Positions 23,801-34,439 of a DNA stretch of 64,000 nt are shown piece after piece; position 1 is the first letter of the stretch; each line of letters opens with the position of its first letter. Both the position numbers and the translations under genes were made by a program. Location of the stretch: NCBI GenBank assembly GCA_964035545.1, contig OZ037772.1:1823001-1887000 (forward strand), written 5' to 3'. Below the pieces are notes generated by a model. The model was not told the DNA's origin and did not search any database. It worked only from the letters and a program-made list of their open reading frames with translations. Source of the DNA: Bugula neritina (lineage: Eukaryota > Bryozoa > Gymnolaemata > Cheilostomatida > Bugulidae).

Positions 23801-25322
23801 TCTGCTCAGAAGAAATCCGTATCCAAGTCTAATGACTGAAATTTTGTGAACATGTTTTATATTCTGTAATTACTACTCCTGAGATGTCAGTATAATGTCA
23901 TGTGAAGTTTCTACAGATATTTAATGAATTGTTGTTTAGGAAAAAGAGTTTTCCCACGAGTTGCCTGTATTATATAATTCTGTATATTCAACAGCTGAAC
24001 ATGTTTTAGTAGTTTTAATTGATATTAGTATTATGTTAGTGTGGAATAGAGAAGTTGTATTCTCTATCGTTTGTTGTCAGGTGGATCCAGATGGTGGCTC
24101 CACAGCTAATGCTATCCAGGCTTACTGTCGCAAGGAAATGAAGAGCACTTGTATCAATGCCCAGACCTCCGAGTTTGCCACCAAGTCGTACGTCACCCAG
24201 CAGCTAGATAATCAGCCATTCGTTGCTAAACACATGGGAACAGCACTCGTAAGTGTTTATCTTGTATCAACCATGACTTTCTCTGTATTATTTTAGAATA
24301 TCTAAAAGTTTTTTTGCTGAGCATTGTCGCTATTGTAACATATTTGTTTATTGTATGGAGGTTGATAAGTGTTGCTATAGTAACATGTTGATTTCCTGTA
24401 TGGATGTTGATAAGTGTTGCTATAGTAACATGTTGATTTCCTGTATGGATGTTGATAAGTGTTGCTATAGTAACATGTTGATTTCCTGTATGGGTGTTGA
24501 TAAGTGTAGCTATAGTAACATGTTGATTTCCTGTATGGATTGTAGTTTGAGTATCAGGCAGAGTTTTCCCAACTCAACTTCCTTCGAATTCACTCTGAGA
24601 GAGCAAAGCAAACCCTGACTTACAGGTAATAGTCACTGCTAGCAGCTTATCAAATAGTCACTAGTCGCTAGTCACCAGATACTAGTCCTCTACTATGTTG
24701 CTAGTCACTTGATAATCTGAACAATCACTGGCTTCTTCTTCTTAAGCTCAGCAAGTTGTTGGTATGATTATTCCCTTTGCTGATTGTAGATGTATAAACT
24801 CAGTGGCGGTAGAAGACGCATACGGTAGGAAGAATAAGTCAGTCATTTTATATACAGCTGGTGATAAAGAATACACAGCGACAGATAGCAGGTTTCAATA
24901 TTCAGTGCTGCAGGATAATTGCAAGGTATGTAAATGTGACCTATATAATGTAAATCTGACCTATATAGTGTAAACCTGATCTATATAGTGTAAATCTGAC
25001 TTTTATAGTGTAAATATGACCTGCATATGCACATGATTGCAATAGTTGCATCTTTTGTTCTATTAATTTACTGTGGAGCTTGCTTTTGAGGCTTGCAATA
25101 AATGTTTACGAGTTCAACCCAAAAGCCATTTTGAGTGCTGTACGAGTTTAGAGTTTGCCGTCTGCCATTTTGTAGTATGCCAAATCATCAGAAGCTCAGA
25201 CAGTGATTGAGATTGACACCAAGACCCCCACCCACTTGCCTATTATTGACATTGCTCCTGGTGACATTGGGACAACCCACAAAGAGTTTGGGGTTCAGCT
25301 TGGAGAAGTCTGCTTTTCATAG
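17801..25322 (+). CDS. Fibrillar collagen chain, frame interrupted
   Basis: Secreted extracellular-matrix collagen. Exons: 17801-17986, 18216-18300, 18622-18768 (Cys-rich N-propeptide-like, recurring C-x(n)-ICY pattern), 20678-20851 (linker into the triple helix), about 21360-21428, 21928-22057, 22146-22276, 22502-22611, 22749-22927, 23009-23090 (Gly-X-Y), 23233-23330, 23674-23768, 24081-24248, 24546-24625, 24790-24925, 25176-25322 (C-propeptide). The last exons match the COLFI domain: [54 protein letters not shown], stop. Only six of the usual eight propeptide cysteines are visible. The helix is short, so exons may be missing. Defects: TAA at 23763-23765 where Tyr of YWVDP belongs, an extra base near 22584, phase mismatches at several junctions, a doubtful acceptor at 21360, and seven Gly positions changed. 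The family is certain; function is not. Confidence 0.9.
18360..18515. repeat. 36-bp tandem repeat in a collagen intron
   Basis: About three units built on GAGTCATGACTAACTGAAAT followed by CACTTATACTGT. Confidence 0.8.
18775..19988. repeat. 17-bp minisatellite with higher-order duplication
   Basis: About 71 copies of TTAGTATAGTTACTCTG fill a collagen intron. Rare variants recur at a fixed distance: the ACTCGGTT variant at 19201 and 19490, and the TTGGTTTAG variant near 19361 and 19650. Both pairs are 289 bp apart, exactly 17 units of 17 bp, so a block of 17 units was duplicated once. Confidence 0.93.
20090..20362 (-). mobile_element. MITE-like element, copy 2, CAACCCTG end
   Basis: Reverse-complement relative of 14800-15020, ending ACCCCAACAACCCTG on the plus strand and containing the same TAATTAATTACA palindromes. 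It sits in a collagen intron after the 17-bp satellite. Confidence 0.55.
21005..21170. repeat. 26-bp tandem repeat in a collagen intron
   Basis: Six units built on CTACACAGGGGTGTAG followed by GCAGAATAAA or ACAGACTAAA. Confidence 0.85.
21478..21662. repeat. 30-bp tandem repeat resembling splice acceptors
   Basis: Six units containing TATGCTGGGGTTTCCCTCAC followed by AGATATGCTA. Each has a pyrimidine run ending in CTCACAG, like a 3' splice site. It lies in a collagen intron and gives chance ORFs on both strands. Confidence 0.85.
24352..24545. repeat. 45-bp tandem repeat in a collagen intron
   Basis: Four units beginning GGATGTTGATAAGTGTTGCT and ending CTGTAT. The array runs into the acceptor of the exon at 24546. 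Confidence 0.88.
24935..25022. repeat. 22-bp tandem repeat in the last collagen intron
   Basis: Four units built on GACCTATATAGTGTAAATCT. Confidence 0.8.
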
Positions 25323-26043
25323 ACTCATATCTAACAACAGTGTTATTTGGCTGATTTTTTAAAACTGTCCCTGATTAGATAATTAGTGGCCAATCAGAGA
25401 ATTCAATCAATGTTGGTTGGCTGAGACCAGCAGTCTGATTCTTATATAACCTAATTTTTGAATGAAATATTTGATTACTCTAAATAAATTTATCAGAGAC
25501 TTCTGAGGCAGTGATGGTGATTTTTGTACATATAAATTTGAAGGAGTTTAGCTATAGGGTTTATGCTGTTTTTTAATTATTCCACCATAACCTGAGATTG
25601 TGAGTAGTAATTCTAGAATGAGGTAGGGAGGGTGTAACGCCCTTCCCTATGACTTTATATATTTAGAAACTGTTGTTAATTTAGTAATTCTGTTGGTGCT
25701 ACATTTTTAAATTCATTTGTTCCAACCATTTCTCTATTACAAAATATATTTTACCATAAGGTGCTACACAATTTATTTCTCAGCTTGTAGATTTCATCAT
25801 CAAAATTATTGAAGTAATAAAATTGGTCAAGAATTTGAAAGAAGCTGCAGTTTTCAGATCTGATTATTTAACCTATTTATCCTGAAATTAAACATTGTTA
25901 GTTTAAAATGGAATTTAACATATATTTTAGTCACTTAATTCAAACTGTGTTGACCATATCAACATTTTAAATTTTCCTTCAGCTGCTATGAAATACATAA
26001 GTAAATGGCATTAAATTTCACAGGTCACATCATCTTGTAAAAG
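25323..26043. other. Spacer between convergent genes
   Basis: 3' flank of the collagen and of the minus-strand gene beyond it. AT-rich; no exon or repeat array seen. An AATAAA lies at 25483-25488. Confidence 0.4.
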
Positions 26044-27513
26044 TTAATTGTAAATAAAAATAAATTTCATGTGTTTTTGAGAAGCTATAGGTTTGTATGT
26101 TTGAACAAATGAAACATAATGTTCCTTAATGTCAAGATTCTGCTTATACCACAATACCATAAACATTGTGACTCTGTCAGTAGCCAAAAGAAATGATGAA
26201 AAAAGTTGTTTACTAACACAACTACTAAATTTTATAAATATCAGACACAATTTAGAGAAGAGTTGATGCTGTCCTGATGCTGCGAGACGGCGGAAGATTT
26301 TTGAAAACATAGATTGAGACTTTGGTAGAGTCAGCCTTGGGCTCGCATTTGAAAGACTTGTTACTGAAAGCAGAAACAATAAATATAAAAAAAAATGTCT
26401 AATTTTCAGGTTTCCGGGAAATTTTTTCAGATGTATTTCTGAAACTAACAATGTTTTACTAACCTTCATGTCAGGGGTTCTGTTCATCATTGTTATACAG
26501 ACTTTGAATATCATCTTGTATCAACTGCATGGAAACACACATTACAATCATTAACTCAAGCACAATCAACATAGAAGTTTAGCAATTACCAGTGAGCGTT
26601 GAAAGAATTTCAACAGATTGAAAACTTTTCCAAACAAATTATAAGTCTACAAACCGTTTTTGATCTAGCAATGAGCCATTTTATTCGATACATAGTGGTG
26701 ACTGCTTTAACAGCAGCCCTGAACCTGCGCTTAGCTGGGATCTTGGTTGGGGGTGGGGTCTATTCCTGCCATTGTTTCTGCCCATCTCAGTGTCTCTGCT
26801 ACACACTCCGGCGTTTTTACATTTCAGGGCTTCCAGCTGGACCTTCAGCATGCTGATCGTATGAAGGTGCTCATAACACTGAACTTTCTAAAATTCATCA
26901 TTGAAACTATTTCTTGAGCCTCAAAGAATAATACAGTCACAGTATAACTCATTATGCATTCTATAAATCAAATTTTACAAACAAATCAATATCTAATAAT
27001 TATGGTGACAGTCAACATCTCAAATATTCTTATTAGACTTTTATATTCTATAATATATTGTATTTATTACACTGCAATATAAAACCAAAACCTATACTGA
27101 AATTTATACCTGCGACTGAAGATCAGCCTCTTGACTTTTACACTGGTCTAGAAGGGTGTTGACTTGTGAGTCTCTTTCTTTAGCTGAAGCTAATAGTTGT
27201 TCTTCCAAAGTCCACAATAAGTAACACAAAAATACGTACCTAATTGTGTGAGGAAGTCATTGTGCAAAGAGGGCCAGGTTAAATGATACTGCTATAAAGA
27301 CAAACTATGCACCAACCACAGAAGGAAGTGGGTTATAAGTGAACATTTCTAGAGCACTCAAGTAAAAGCGTCTACATCTGGATTACTTTAAGAAACAGAA
27401 TGACTGACTGATTTATACCTTTACAATTTCCTCATACTCATTGAGTCTCCTCTCATACTCTGACTGTAATTGAACATTTTCTGTTGCAAGTTGGCTGTTC
27501 AAAGTGATCAACT
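26044..27513 (-). CDS. Unidentified coiled-coil protein, 3' exons
   Basis: Not recognised. Minus-strand exons: 27513-27419 (ITLNSQLATENVQLQSEYER, then RLNEYEEIVK), about 27200-27110 (ASAKERDSQVNTLLDQCKSQ, then EADLQSQ), 26878-26822 (CYEHLHTISMLKVQLEALK) and 26363-26044 (TSLSNASPRLTLPKSQSMFS, then KIFRRLAASGQHQ; the frame runs on to a stop at 26044). The last three exons have compatible phases; the acceptor of the second is uncertain. The heptad-like Leu/Glu/Gln/Lys pattern indicates a coiled coil, so a scaffold or cytoskeletal role is possible, but nothing specific can be said. The low-complexity end of the last exon may be past the true stop. The 5' exons were not found up to 34 kb. Confidence 0.45.
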
Positions 27514-29263
27514 CTAAAACAACACATGCTTTCTCAGACAACTAAAGGCCATAGGCTTCTATCCAACTTACACTGTGAGATTAGGATAAATTAAGTGAGC
27601 ATTTCAACACCACAATAAGCAGTATTAGAACCATCCACTTTCGTGCAAATAGTTTCATTGAATCCATTGCTGCATGAATGTAGTGAAAAACAAAAAGATG
27701 TGGAAATTGAAAAGGAGACATAGGCTATACATTTGATAGGTTTAGTGAAACCAACACAGAACCCACACTTCAAGTCACTATATTTATTATTACAACAGAA
27801 TAAGGAACATCAGTAAGTAAACATAAAAAGTATCCGTTCTCAAGTCCAAACCTCCATCTGCCATCCAGTATATCTATTATCCTATACCACTATAGAAGTC
27901 GTAGAGAACTTCGGGTCAATCAGTGGTAATGGGCTTTGTATTGAGTTATATAGAAATGGTCATCAATGTTCGCCTAACGAGGCGCAATCGTTATGAGTAA
28001 TTGATTGGCTGTAGCTACAGCCAGTTTAATTTCATTGGCTAGGTGATGATTATAGCAATTAGAACAAGTGGTGGATAAAGTTAGGGGTGATATCAATACA
28101 GATATTCTTAGCAGTAACTGTATTTTGAAAAAATATTTTCTTCCAAAATATTTCAAAAGCTATGAGTTATGAATAAAAATTAACAAAATTTATCACTTTT
28201 GAATGAAAAATCTTAATAGATGCAGGTCTGACTTTTTGATATAAATCCACTCCTTTTAGACTTTGTTCTAGAGAAAGGCTCATATCACTGTATCTATTGG
28301 ATAGGAACTTGGTCTTATAGTTTTACTTGAAGCATAATTGTCTTCTCACTCTATTTCAATTCATATATGTTTATAACTCCTTGAATCTATCTGCATGATT
28401 AAAACATAATTGTCTTCTCATTAAATAATAGTTTTGCAGACTGAATGCCACCATAATTCATACACTCTTGTAAAAAATTAAAATGTTATAACAGTTTTTG
28501 GTTTATTAATATAAACTCTCAAACTCTTTTATATAAAAAAACAATTTTCAAGCTGATGAGAGAAAATATAATTTTAAGAAATATATATATATAAATAATT
28601 TTTGGCATATGAATAAATGTAAAACAATATTGCATATGGAAAGCTTTATAATGCCCAAAATTGAATTTCAATAGTAATTTATTTGCTTGTAAACATTAAT
28701 TCTTTTCTTGTTTTACTATACTTTTACCAGTTGTACAGGCACATGTAACCATTCTATTTCACACCTATAGATGCACATATAAATTATTACGTAGAATTTA
28801 GAAAATGAGCAAATGGCACAGATGAAAATTGAGTCGACCTATAATTTTTGACATTTTAGTAAATATCTGTAACCCATTGAAATACAACACTATAGTAAAA
28901 TTTGTTTCACATTTGAGTTAAAATCTTGCATTCATGCATGCTATTTAAAATATATGAATATAATTTAATATTTTTGATTAGTGGTAACTATACATGTGCA
29001 GCATTTTTTGCTATGCTATGCAATTTATTATCACATACCATTTATTTGCAATAAAATAACTTATAACACTTTTTTATTATATAGAATATTATTTTTTAGC
29101 CTGCACTTGCATAACAAACTCTTGTGACTATGTCGCCATGCCATACGCCATGCATATAAACTAACACAATTCATGGCACATATCGATCTCAGTATGTGCC
29201 ATGTTGTGTTCTTGCACAGACATCCACACGCATGCGTGAACATAAACATGAGCAAGCATATAT
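27514..29263. other. Gene-free AT-rich DNA
   Basis: I see no exon with credible splice sites and coding bias on either strand, and no long repeat array. Confidence 0.4.
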
Positions 29264-29408
29264 TATACTTCTCTATTGCTCTTATAAAAATTACAGCTTA
29301 TTCAATTGTTGAAATATTTACAGTTAATAATTAAAGGGGCGAGCCCACCATCTGTTGTTTAGCCTCAGCATCACAACTCTATAAAGGCTGCTAATTCACT
29401 AAATACCA
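29264..29408 (+). repeat. Left arm of a long-range inverted repeat
   Basis: Its reverse complement matches 32821-32965 over about 145 bp with roughly ten differences by eye (shared stretches include AGTGAATTAGCAGCCT and TTTAATTATTAACTGTAAAT). The arms lie about 3.4 kb apart. Confidence 0.85.
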
Positions 29409-29464
29409 TTTAGAGAATTAGCTGCCCCTATAATAGAGTTGTAATATGCTGAGGCTAAACAACA
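29353..29464. repeat. Local hairpin, arms of about 52 bp
   Basis: TGTTGTTTAGCCTCAGCAT at 29353 is matched by ATGCTGAGGCTAAACAACA ending at 29464. The arms pair along their length with a few gaps and a loop of about 6 bases. The left arm overlaps the long-range repeat. Confidence 0.8.
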
Positions 29465-32400
29465 TTTGCAAAGATTTAACTTAAAATACATGTTGGCAAC
29501 CACATACAAGTATTGGCAGATACAAAAAAAACATTGAGCAACATATGCTTTTAGGAGTTGCATTATCAACTTCTTCCTCAGCATCATTAAAAATATATCA
29601 TTGAAAGAAGACAATTTTGGCTTTGTGTTTTCTATATGTTTATTATTGTTATAGGTCCTTATAGATACACGCGCACACACACGTCTATATACATATATAT
29701 AATATATTAATAAATAATCTAATACAATATAAGCATGATTTATTATTTTTAAAACTTTTTTCCTTGAACTGCTATAGATGCATTTTTTGACTGATGGTTA
29801 CTGCAATTTCAAAGTTAACAGATAAAGCATGTTCGAGTATTCTAGTGTTCTAGTATAATATACTAGAACATATACATGAACATATTATGTTCATGTTGAA
29901 ACGTAGCAAAAGAGTTTATGTTTTCACAAGAATTTATATGAGCAACGTAAACTAGAACTTATTAGGCAAGCTCAGTTTTATTATTTATATAGTTACTGCA
30001 TGCACCTAAATGGTGACAATTAGAATATAATATATATTCAAAGCATGAAATTATCTCAACTGGCCATTCAATCCTTTTTATTGCAGTTTGTATATGAATT
30101 TTAACAGCATTCTAGCTCAAAGCTTATGTTGATCAATTTAATTCACGGTTAGTTTGAGGTCGTGCTTTTCAGTTTCTGGCTGTTTGCCAGGTGCTTTACG
30201 TTCTATATGAACAATGTTCCACTGATACTCTATATTCCAACCTGCTGCCTAGCTAGTTCTATTTTCTTATCATAATCTTTGATGTAATTACAGAATTGGT
30301 GTGATACATTTTTTTGGCAACCATCAGAGTTATTAAATACAGTAATGGTACCTATAATAATATATTATTATCATTATAATATATTATAATATAGTATCAT
30401 GTGTTTTTTATCATATTGCGCATAATATATATTTTATTATTGTTGTTGCGCAAACAAGTGCAATTAACCTAGTTTTTAAAATGTACCTCTAAATTATCAG
30501 AATATTAGTTTAAATATTTTCATAGTTTGTTAGGTAAACCTAAAAAAAGAGGCTGTATTCCCAAAGTAAAGGGTGTTGAAATATGAACTATATTAGATTA
30601 GCCACTCTGCTACCAAGTGCATCAGTATATAATATATGGCTAGCTGTAATGCTTTGTCTCCTGTGGCTGGCTGTGATCTGTTAACTTGGCCAACTTCCAA
30701 GAGTTTAAAATTGGCGCAATTATTCAAGAGGTTAGTTATATACACACTGCAGAGAGCCAGCACGTGGTCATACTAACCTTGCTATTATCAGTACTTATTA
30801 TATACAACTGCCAGTTGGGGTAGGCTACCAACACCAAATTTTGCTCCATAATATACCTTAAACACAATGCAGCAACATAATTTTTAGTTTCAAATTACAA
30901 TGCCACCCTTACAGGAGCTGTGGGCTTCATAAACATTCATATGATTAGAGAGTTATGCTATAGGCCCTATAACTGTGCTAGTCTATGAAGAAAAAACACA
31001 CCATTGTCAAAGTTTACTTCAAGTATGTTGTTTTCCAAAAACTCAGTTTTGTCCATCACTCTTTTGCATACAAATACTTATGTAATAACATACAGTTCAA
31101 GTTTTATTTTGGAGCACATCTGCAAACTCTACAATAATAGGCAAGAGCATGCTTTACCAGTCTATTTCAGACCTGTTTTTGTAGCTAGTAATATGCAAGC
31201 TATACTTATTTTTTAACTTTTGGGTTATTTGTTCAAAACCATTAGCTTTGCTAGTAACCCGAGACTATTGCAACAGTTTATGAAAATAGCTAGCCACTGC
31301 TATAGTCAACATTAATTGACAGCCTAATAATTAAAACCCATATTTTGAGGCTCCAAATATTTATGTAATGATAGTTTCTAATATAGTGCTCATACTATTC
31401 ATGATGGCTGTGTGGTCCAGAGGTTAAAGGCGCCAGTGATGTGTTTGTTGGTGGTGGTTCAACCCTACTCTGTGGCAAATTTTTTTGTCAACTTATGCAA
31501 ATCCTACTCATGCATAATAAATATGGCTATTTTGAAATATTATTATTCAACAGGAGGACAACATACATGCATACTAATTAGTTACTGAACACTGCATGGG
31601 CTAAACCTTAAATTGATTTTATGGAATACAATGTACATAAATGAATTATATGTGAGTTAGAGAAACTGAAAGTGCACCTGCTGCACTATAGACAGACCTT
31701 TACTGACAAGACTGCAAAGTGAAGTGAGGTGATTTAGCTGAAATTAACTCTGCCAAACAAACGAAGAACTATGTTTTGCTGAGGCATTTTCAACAGATTG
31801 TAACATGGTGAGAAGATGCAACTAACTGCTAATGTAAAATAGGGTACATTACATTGGCAGATATCCAATATATTGCCAATTTGTGCGAGAGGGTACTATA
31901 TGTTATTGTGATAGCGCACAGAGCAGCAAACGTACTAGGAACGTTATAATTAGTCACAGGAGCGTAACTAGAACCACTATATGAAGAATTTAGATAATTG
32001 CAGTGAAACTTGAAAAATGGTGTACGTTTTGACCAAATTGTGAAGAGCATAAACATAATTTCGAAAAACAAAGAAAGATATTAGAGAAAACATATCAAGG
32101 AATGTCAAGTTTGAATTTCATCATTAAAATAGGAATTAGATATCATATTATGTGCAAACTTTCATAATTGTAAGCTGATCACTGTAGCACTTCGAGTATT
32201 CATGACTTTCATCATTCCAAAGCCATCCACTATAGCAAATTTATGTTCTGAAACCTACTAGCAGTTGCTGGCATGGGCTACTTGTTTGTGTTACTCAAGT
32301 GATAAGAGCATTGTGTGAACTAATTAACAGCTATGTGCAATTCCTATTCAGATTTTATTACCAACACTTGTTGCTGCTATTATCATTTGCGGTTGCTTCA

Positions 32401-32820
32401 TTAAATAGGTTGTCTGGAAATTCACTTATTACTAGTAAGTATGTACATGCTATAACTGGGAGAACTAGTATATCTTCATACAGCAATTATATTATGGCTG
32501 GCCAAGCATTGATCAACCTTTATCAACAGCTCCTCAATTTCTGCAAGTGCACATCAAAATGTACATCACAAATCAATGTTTTATAAACTAAAATGTCAAA
32601 GCACATTAGCGTCAGAGTTCATGCTGCAGTGGGTTACCAACATGTAAACTGGGCAAGTGGCTGAGCCAGCAGTTTATAATATCAGTATATTCATTATGCT
32701 TTGAACTATAAAATCTTAGCTAGAACTTTATTATAGCTCTTCGACTTTAAAAAATTCAAGCTGCATATATTAAACTAAGATATGGTCATACCAGTTATGT
32801 AAACATAAACTAGAATAACC
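29465..32820. other. 3.4-kb interior of the inverted repeat
   Basis: AT-rich. It contains a possible SINE at 31397-31480 and no transposase-like frame. Longest ORFs are about 95 codons without recognisable motifs. If the flanking arms are termini of one element, it is non-autonomous. Confidence 0.4.
31397..31480 (+). mobile_element. tRNA-like SINE head
   Basis: GTGTGGTCCAGAGGTTAAAG resembles an A box and GGTGGTTCAACCC a B box about 45 bases later. No clean acceptor stem and no anticodon arm I can defend, so a SINE or tRNA relic is more likely than a tRNA gene. Confidence 0.45.
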
Positions 32821-32965
32821 TGGTATTCAGTGAATTAGCAGCCTCTATAGAGTTATGATGCTGAGGCTAAACAACGGATGATGGGCTCACCCCTTTAATT
32901 ATTAACTGTAAATATTTCAACAATTAAAAGCTGTAATTTTTATAAGAGCAATAGAGAAGTATTAA
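32821..32965 (-). repeat. Right arm of a long-range inverted repeat
   Basis: Inverted partner of 29264-29408. It lacks the second half of the local hairpin present at the left arm. Confidence 0.85.
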
Positions 32966-33084
32966 ATAAGACAATCAGCATGAATCTCACAAATCCTTTA
33001 TTCAGTGACTGAGAATAATTTGTATAATAATTATTTGCTGTGAAAGATTCAAGCACTTAGAATGCTTAGGTTCAAAGTTAGTGT

Positions 33085-33240
33085 CATTTCCTGAGGCAAG
33101 TGAAGTGATATGAAAATTGAGAAAAACATGTATTATACAGGTTATAAACTTAGCAAGAAAAGTTATGTTATTGCGATAATTAGGAAAATTAAAGACCTTA
33201 GTCTATCTCAATTTCTCCACTAATGCATCTACATATCAGC
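33085..33240 (-). mobile_element. MITE-like element, copy C
   Basis: Same orientation as copy A (1545-1722). It shares a GAAAATTGAGAAAAACATGT stretch near one end and TATCTCAATTTCTCCAC at the other. The middle is diverged. Confidence 0.5.
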
Positions 33241-34439
33241 CGATTTCTTCACCACTTATCAGGAGCAAACTGGGAGGCAGACCAAGATATCTACAATAAT
33301 AAAAATAACATGGGGAATTAAGAATTTATATGTACAGCTTTTCTGAAACAACTTGTTTCTATACCAGAAATCGATTGACAATGACCATTAAAGCAGTAAT
33401 TAGTGAAACTGAAAAACCTCAAAACAAAAATTTCATAAAAAACATAACACTTGTGGTAGAACTATGAGTACTAGTAGATGAGACTACAACAAAACTTTAC
33501 TTTTTAGCACAATGGCTGGTATTTTATGTAATGAATCTGCAAAAGCAAATATCCAAATTATTGTATGAGCTATGTACAATGAAGGGAGAGTAGACAGTCT
33601 TCTATGTAGGCAGTAAGTTGGGGGTTAATGGGGTTGACCAGCAGTGAGGAACACCTTGAATGGCAATAAAGACTGTAGGTCAGAGCATATTGATAGGTTG
33701 TAAACATAAATTTACATCAGAGGTTACTTGCTGCAACATAATGACAACGTAATATGAACCTGGTTTTTACCACTATTGTGAATTTGTCAATGCACTAACT
33801 TGAGTGGATGTTTACATGATCTAAATGCAGAATTGCACTAAATAACCCCTAGAAATGATCTGGTACGTTCCTGGTAAACCTAACAAATAAATATTTAGAC
33901 ATGACATTCCTAAAATGTTGCAAATTGGAGTTTTGAAGTCAATCTCAAATCCTAAAACACCAAAAATGCAACACCTAATAAAACGCTTACAGAAAGCGAA
34001 AATAATGTATATAATTGGCTGCTTGTGACACATTATTAAAAGAATAATTCATTTCCAAATGCTAATTTACATTTTCAATGGGGTTATATAGGTGATTTCA
34101 GACCTGTACTAAAAAGTCTATCACAGCAGCATATTGTTAAACTGGAGCAGATGTGAAAAAACTAAGTATTTTCACTAAATATGATTGATGTTATACACTA
34201 AGTTACCAAGCATTGCATTTCCAAATTGATTTTTCATTAAAATATGTTTGGAAAGATGAGACCCCAACCATAAGTAAATGCAAACCACAAGCACAAGTCC
34301 ATATGTATGAGCATCCATTCCCATAATGCAAAATCAAAATGGAATGATAGTAAGTTTAAAACCTTGCACCATTATCATGTAGCCAGTTTACCTGAACTGG
34401 TGTAGAAAACCCTTGTGCTAACCTCTTCTATGCTATAAT
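33241..34439. other. Non-coding flank of the small minus-strand gene
   Basis: A possible short minus-strand exon (about 33292-33240, YLGLPPSLLLISGEEIG then stop) abuts the MITE edge but has no partner in phase. Nothing else seen. Confidence 0.3.

Noticed and set aside
28550-28580. Second hammerhead candidate (CTGATGAGAG)
   Set aside because: The core heptamer is present but there is no GAAA with a pairing stem II and no cleavage triplet in the right place.
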